From contig JADKKK010000005.1 of NCBI GenBank assembly GCA_016720545.1, positions 124,001-188,000 on the forward strand: a stretch of 64,000 nucleotides of DNA, given 5' to 3'. The stretch is from Myxococcales bacterium (GTDB taxonomy: Bacteria; Myxococcota_A; Polyangia; Polyangiales; Polyangiaceae). The translations under genes and the position numbers were made by a program. Below, piece after piece: positions 60,468 to 64,000 of this stretch (position 1 is the stretch's first letter; each line of letters begins with the position of its first letter). Below the pieces are notes generated by a model, which was given only the letters and a program-made list of their open reading frames with translations, was not told the origin of the DNA and did not search any database.

Positions 60468-62162
60468 ATGAGCGACGATCCCCGCAAGCGCGTGCACGAG
60501 CCCCGCCCGATCCTCGAGGTCGCGCGCGAGCTAGGCCTCTCGGAAGCGCAGGTGGTGCCGTACGGGCGCGGCAAGGCGAAGATCGAGCTCGGCGTGCTCG
60601 CGGAGCCGCCGCGGGCGAAGGGGCGCCTCGTGCTCGTGAGCGCCATCAACCCCACGCCCGCGGGCGAGGGCAAGACCACCACGTCGATCGCGCTCGCCAT
60701 GGGCATGCGTCGGCTCGGCATGAACGCGGTGCTCGCGCTCCGAGAGCCGTCCCTCGGCCCCGTGTTCGGCGTAAAGGGTGGCGGCACCGGCGGCGGGAAG
60801 GCCTCGCTCGTCCCCGCAGACGACATCAACCTGCACTTCACGGGCGACATCCACGCCATCACGACCGCGCACAACCTGCTGTCGGCGCTCGTCGACAACG
60901 CGATCTACTTCGGCAAGAAGATGCCGAGCGGCGGCACCATCGACCCGCGCCTCGTCACGTGGGGGCGCGCGCTCGACATGAACGACCGCTTCCTGCGGAA
61001 CGTCATCATCGGCCTCGGCGGCAAGGCCCACGGCGCGCCGCGCGAGGACCACTTCGACATCACGGCGGCCAGCGAAATCATGGCGATCCTCGCCCTCGCG
61101 TCCGACTACGCCGACCTGGAGGCGCGCCTAGGGCGCATCCTCGTGGGGCAAGACACCGAGGGCGCGGCGGTGACGGCCGCCGACGTCGACGCTGCGTCCG
61201 CCATGACCGCGTTGCTGCGCGACGCGCTCTCGCCGAACCTCGTGCAGACCGCCGAGGGAGGCCCCGCGATCGTGCACTGCGGTCCCTTCGCGAACATCGC
61301 GCACGGGTGCAACAGCGTGCTCGCGACGCGCCTCGCGATGAGCCTCGGCGACTACGCCATCACCGAGGCCGGCTTTGGCTTCGACCTCGGCGGCGAGAAG
61401 TTCCTCGACGTCAAATGCCGCCTCGCGGGGATCTTCCCGCGCGCCATCGTGCTCGTCGTCACTCTGCGGGCCCTCAAGATGCATGGCGGAGCCCCGGTGA
61501 AGCAGGCCGGGGAGCCCGACGCCGCCCGCCTCCAGGCGGGCCTCGCGCACCTCGAGAAGCACATCGAGAACGCTCGAGCCTTTGGTCTCACGCCCATCGT
61601 CGCCGTCAACGCGTTCCCGAACGACACGCAGGAGGAGCTGGCGCAGGTCGAGGCGGCCGCCGCGAAGCTCGGCGCGCGCACGGCGCGCTCGACCGGGTTC
61701 GCCGAGGGAGGCGCGGGAGCGATCGAGCTCGCGCGCGTGGTCGCCGAGGTCGTCGACGCGACCGACGCGGCGCCGCCCCAACCCACGTTCATGTACGACG
61801 CGAGCGAGCCCGCCGAGGAGAAGATCCGCAAGGTCGCGCGCGCGGTCTACGGCGCCGCCGACGTGGCCTTCGCGCCGGCGGCGGTGACGAGCCTCGAGCG
61901 CGCTCGGGCGCTCGGCCATGGGGAGCTGCCGGTGTGCATCGCGAAGACCCAGCTCTCGCTCAGCGACGACCCCAAGCGGCCGGGTCGCCCGGAGGGCTTC
62001 GTCGTCACGGTGCGAGACGTGCGTATCGCGGCGGGTGCGGGGTTCTTGGTGCCGCTCACGGGCGACCTCATGACCATGCCGGGCCTCCCGCGCGAGCCCG
62101 CCGCGAAGGGCGTGCGCCTCCTGCCGAGCGGGGTCATCCGCGGCTTGATGCAGAACGACTGA
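60468..62162 (+). CDS. fhs: formate--tetrahydrofolate ligase
   Basis: A 564-residue ATP-dependent enzyme making 10-formyl-THF. Features: NPTPAGEGKTTTSIALA (P-loop, about 63-79), REPSLGPVFGVKGGGTGGG, GDIHAITTAHNLLSA, GFGFDLGGEKF and MTMPGLP with RLLPSGVIRGL near the end; all family signatures are present and length is normal. TAGGAG lies 12 nt before the ATG and could be a -10 or a ribosome-binding site. Usually associated with C1 metabolism; here it follows kdd by 122 nt. Confidence 0.96.
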   Translation: MSDDPRKRVHEPRPILEVARELGLSEAQVVPYGRGKAKIELGVLAEPPRAKGRLVLVSAINPTPAGEGKTTTSIALAMGMRRLGMNAVLALREPSLGPVFGVKGGGTGGGKASLVPADDINLHFTGDIHAITTAHNLLSALVDNAIYFGKKMPSGGTIDPRLVTWGRALDMNDRFLRNVIIGLGGKAHGAPREDHFDITAASEIMAILALASDYADLEARLGRILVGQDTEGAAVTAADVDAASAMTALLRDALSPNLVQTAEGGPAIVHCGPFANIAHGCNSVLATRLAMSLGDYAITEAGFGFDLGGEKFLDVKCRLAGIFPRAIVLVVTLRALKMHGGAPVKQAGEPDAARLQAGLAHLEKHIENARAFGLTPIVAVNAFPNDTQEELAQVEAAAAKLGARTARSTGFAEGGAGAIELARVVAEVVDATDAAPPQPTFMYDASEPAEEKIRKVARAVYGAADVAFAPAAVTSLERARALGHGELPVCIAKTQLSLSDDPKRPGRPEGFVVTVRDVRIAAGAGFLVPLTGDLMTMPGLPREPAAKGVRLLPSGVIRGLMQND

Positions 62163-62194
62163 GCCTCCGCGCCACACCGGCGACGTGCAGCTCC

Positions 62195-63181
62195 TCAGGC
62201 CGCTGGCGAGCTCGCGGCGGCCGCCGGCACCTCGCGCTTCTTCAGCCACGCGTTCGCCACGACGAGCCCGACGAGCCCCACGGCCCCGGCGTAGAAGCGC
62301 GCCCCGAGGCGCTCCTCGGTGGGCCACACGAGGTACGCGAAGAACAGGCTGTACACGGGCAGCGCGACGGAGACACGACACCGTGTAGGGCGACAGCGTC
62401 GCGAGCACGCGTAGTGACCAAAGCCACGGCAGCGCGGTGCAGCCGAGCGCGAGCGCGAGCAAGAGTCCCCGAGTCGCGCGGGCGCGCGGGCGCGCGGGCG
62501 CGCGGGCGCGCGGGCGCGCGGGCGCGCGGGCTCACCGCGGTGGGGGGCACGAAGCCCCCGGTCAGCGCGAACGAGACACCGACGAAGACAGCCGCCGAAG
62601 AGAGCTCGATAAACGTAATCTTTTCGCGCGGTTCAAGCTTGCCTAGGCGCGCATTCCACGTTCCGAACGCCGCGCCGCAGAGCGCTGCAAAGAGGCCCAG
62701 CGCGTAGCCGGCGAGGGACGCACCCACCTCGAAGCGCAGGAGGAGCCCGACGCCCAACACCACGCCCGCGCCCAGCACGAGCTCGTGCCAGCGCACCCGG
62801 CGCCGCAGGATGAGCGGCTCGAGCAGCGCGGTGAAGAACGTGCCGGTCGAGAGGCACACGACCGCCACCGCGATGCCCGCGAGCTTGATGGTGGCGCAGA
62901 AGGTCACCCAGTGGCAGCCCACGAGCGCGCCGACCGCGACGAGCTCGGCGAGCCGCCGCGGGGACGTGCGAAAGGGCACACGGCGTCGCACCATCACCAC
63001 CGCCATCGTGAGCGCGACCATCACCACCCGGTAGAACACGAGCGCCCGTGCCCCGATCGCGATGCTCTTGCCGAGCAGCGCGGTGAAGCCCCCGCCCATC
63101 CAGGTGAAGGCGCACCGTCGCGTGAAGGAGCGCGTGCGCTCGGCCGGCGCTGAGGGGCGCCTCGCGAGGCTCGGTGGTCAT
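62195..63181 (-). pseudogene. EamA/DMT-family transporter gene with three frame disruptions
   Basis: The coding signal runs over three frames: MTTEPREAPLSAGRAHALL (from 63181), then TWMGGGFTALLGKSIAI...TGGFVPPTAV, then GLLLALALGCTALPWLWSL...SPYTV, then VALPVYSLFFAYLVWPTEE to a stop at 62195. Joined, these give about ten membrane helices of an EamA-like metabolite exporter. The breaks are near 63115, inside the 8-bp repeat at 62476-62531, and near 62374. The gene starts 7 nt after the histidine kinase stop. Real decay is likely, but sequencing indels cannot be excluded. Confidence 0.75.
62476..62531. repeat. 8-bp tandem repeat, seven perfect copies, inside the EamA gene
   Basis: GCGCGGGC x7 without mismatch. 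Since 8 is not a multiple of 3, each gain or loss of a copy changes the reading frame. By my frame count eight or five copies would join the upstream and downstream EamA frames, whereas seven do not. Confidence 0.93.
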
Positions 63182-63188
63182 TGGAGGC

Positions 63189-64000
63189 TCAGGCGGGCGG
63201 GGGACGGAGCGTGGGGAGGGGGGGGAGCGCGGTCCCCGCGTCGCGTCGGGACGGCGGCGGCGGGAGCGACAGGACGCCCTCCTCGGCGGCGGGCAGGAGC
63301 ACAGTGAAGCGGCTGCCTGTGCCGACCTGGGTGGCGACCTCGATCGTCCCGCCCGCGGCCTGGACGATGCTCTGGCTTATCGCGAGGCCGAGGCCGGTGC
63401 CCTGCTGCTTGGTGGTGAAGAAGGGGACGAAGAGGTTCTTCAAGATCTTCTCGGCGATGCCCGGGCCCGTGTCGCGCACCGTGAGCTCGACGAGGTCGGC
63501 GTCGCTCGGGGCGCGAGACACCTGGGGCGACTCGGCGCGCGCGCGCTCGACGGCACGCTCGAGTGAGCGATCGGAGGGCCGGGTGTCGTCCCAGCTGGGG
63601 CGCGGCCGGCGCCGCCGCGCGGTGGAGATCGTGAGCTTCCCGCTGGAGTCCATCGCCTGGATGGCGTTCTGCGTGAGGTTGATGAGCACCTGGCGCAGCT
63701 GCTCGGCGTCGATCTTCGCGCGAGGGAGGTCGTCGGACAGCTGCAGCGCGATCTCGAGCTTCGGGTTCTCGCGCGGCGCGAGGATCTGCAGCGTGCGGCG
63801 TACCGCGGCGTTCACGTCGAGCGGCACCGGGTCGCCGACACCCGGCCGCGCGTAGTCGAGGAAGCTCCCCACGACCCGGTTGAGGCGGTTCGTCTCCTCG
63901 AGGATGATGCCGATGAACTCTTGCATCGACTCGGCCTCGGCGCCCTTCGGCGCGAGCTCCTCCAGCAGCTGCGCTGCGCCCTTGATCGCGCCCAGGGGGT
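63189..64000 (-). CDS. sensor histidine kinase, C-terminal part (runs off window)
   Basis: At least 270 residues are in frame to the window edge; the edge reads PLGAIKGAAQLLEELAP, just after an H-box. It continues with a dimerisation helix (MQEFIGIILEETNRLNRVVGS in part), N-box QVLINLTQNAIQAM, G1 DTGPGIAEK, F/G2 FVPFFTTKQQGTGLGLAIS, and a Pro-rich tail. An insertion of about 45 residues rich in Arg/Ser lies between N-box and G1. Likely NtrB-like. The phospho-accepting His is just outside the window. Confidence 0.92.
   Translation of the reverse strand, partial: PLGAIKGAAQLLEELAPKGAEAESMQEFIGIILEETNRLNRVVGSFLDYARPGVGDPVPLDVNAAVRRTLQILAPRENPKLEIALQLSDDLPRAKIDAEQLRQVLINLTQNAIQAMDSSGKLTISTARRRRPRPSWDDTRPSDRSLERAVERARAESPQVSRAPSDADLVELTVRDTGPGIAEKILKNLFVPFFTTKQQGTGLGLAISQSIVQAAGGTIEVATQVGTGSRFTVLLPAAEEGVLSLPPPPSRRDAGTALPPLPTLRPPPA

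Noticed and set aside
62476..62531. GCGCGGGC array as a replication iteron or CRISPR
   Set aside because: It lies inside a recognisable transporter gene and has no replication gene nearby; a coding microsatellite explains it.

Overview
The window is GC-rich DNA (roughly 70% by eye, with almost every third codon position G or C). It carries three Hanks-type Ser/Thr kinases, an FHA/DUF4388 protein, a gldAFG-DUF4340 transporter operon, many lipoproteins, Sel1, kelch and cysteine-repeat secreted proteins, and a retron whose reverse transcriptase has the long N-terminal region of myxobacterial retrons. This mix points to a myxobacterium (Myxococcota, probably the Polyangia/Sorangiineae side). That placement is inferred from gene content only. 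I saw no rRNA, tRNA, CRISPR array or insertion sequence.

Layout. 0-2.8 kb: end of a helical-repeat gene and a SWIM zinc-finger gene. 2.85-4.9 kb: a complete retron, with msr-msd RNA flanked by a 22-bp a1/a2 inverted repeat and followed by the reverse transcriptase. 5.0-10.4 kb: ABC ATPase, permease, GldG-type protein and DUF4340 protein. 10.5-17.2 kb: hydrolase and lipoproteins, a Sel1 protein, a six-cysteine-repeat lipoprotein and a frameshifted VWA protein. 17.2-21.9 kb: DUF4266 lipoprotein, TPR-DUF3570 outer-membrane barrel and three haem-motif lipoproteins, a possible outer-membrane electron-transfer module. 22-29.8 kb: rhomboid-like protein and a four-gene PAP2 / barrel / phosphodiesterase / barrel operon lying between a truncated and an intact copy of a quinone oxidoreductase gene, then a cytochrome P460 lipoprotein. 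29.9-43.4 kb: trmL, glutaryl-CoA dehydrogenase, kinase 1, kelch lipoprotein, TetR regulator, an alanine dehydrogenase / HAD / beta-decarboxylating dehydrogenase operon, a trypsin-like protease and an uncharacterised divergent pair. 43.5-56.1 kb: pheST, kinases 2 and 3, DUF1232, TatA, aminotransferase. 56.1-64 kb: hairpin-rich intergenic DNA, a 28-cysteine lipoprotein, FHA protein, kdd, fhs, a decayed EamA gene and the end of a histidine kinase.

Recurrent themes. First, about thirteen genes have a TAnnnT-like hexamer whose first base is 12-13 nt upstream of the start codon, the geometry expected of leaderless transcripts. Second, several reading frames are broken by single-base indels in repetitive tracts (6.5, 15.9, 62.4-63.1 kb), so either the assembly carries indel errors or these are real lesions. 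Third, small repeats are common: a 41-nt double-hairpin element at two loci, tandem repeats inside three genes, and an over-represented TGCA-N3-TGCA palindrome. The best-supported special system is the retron.
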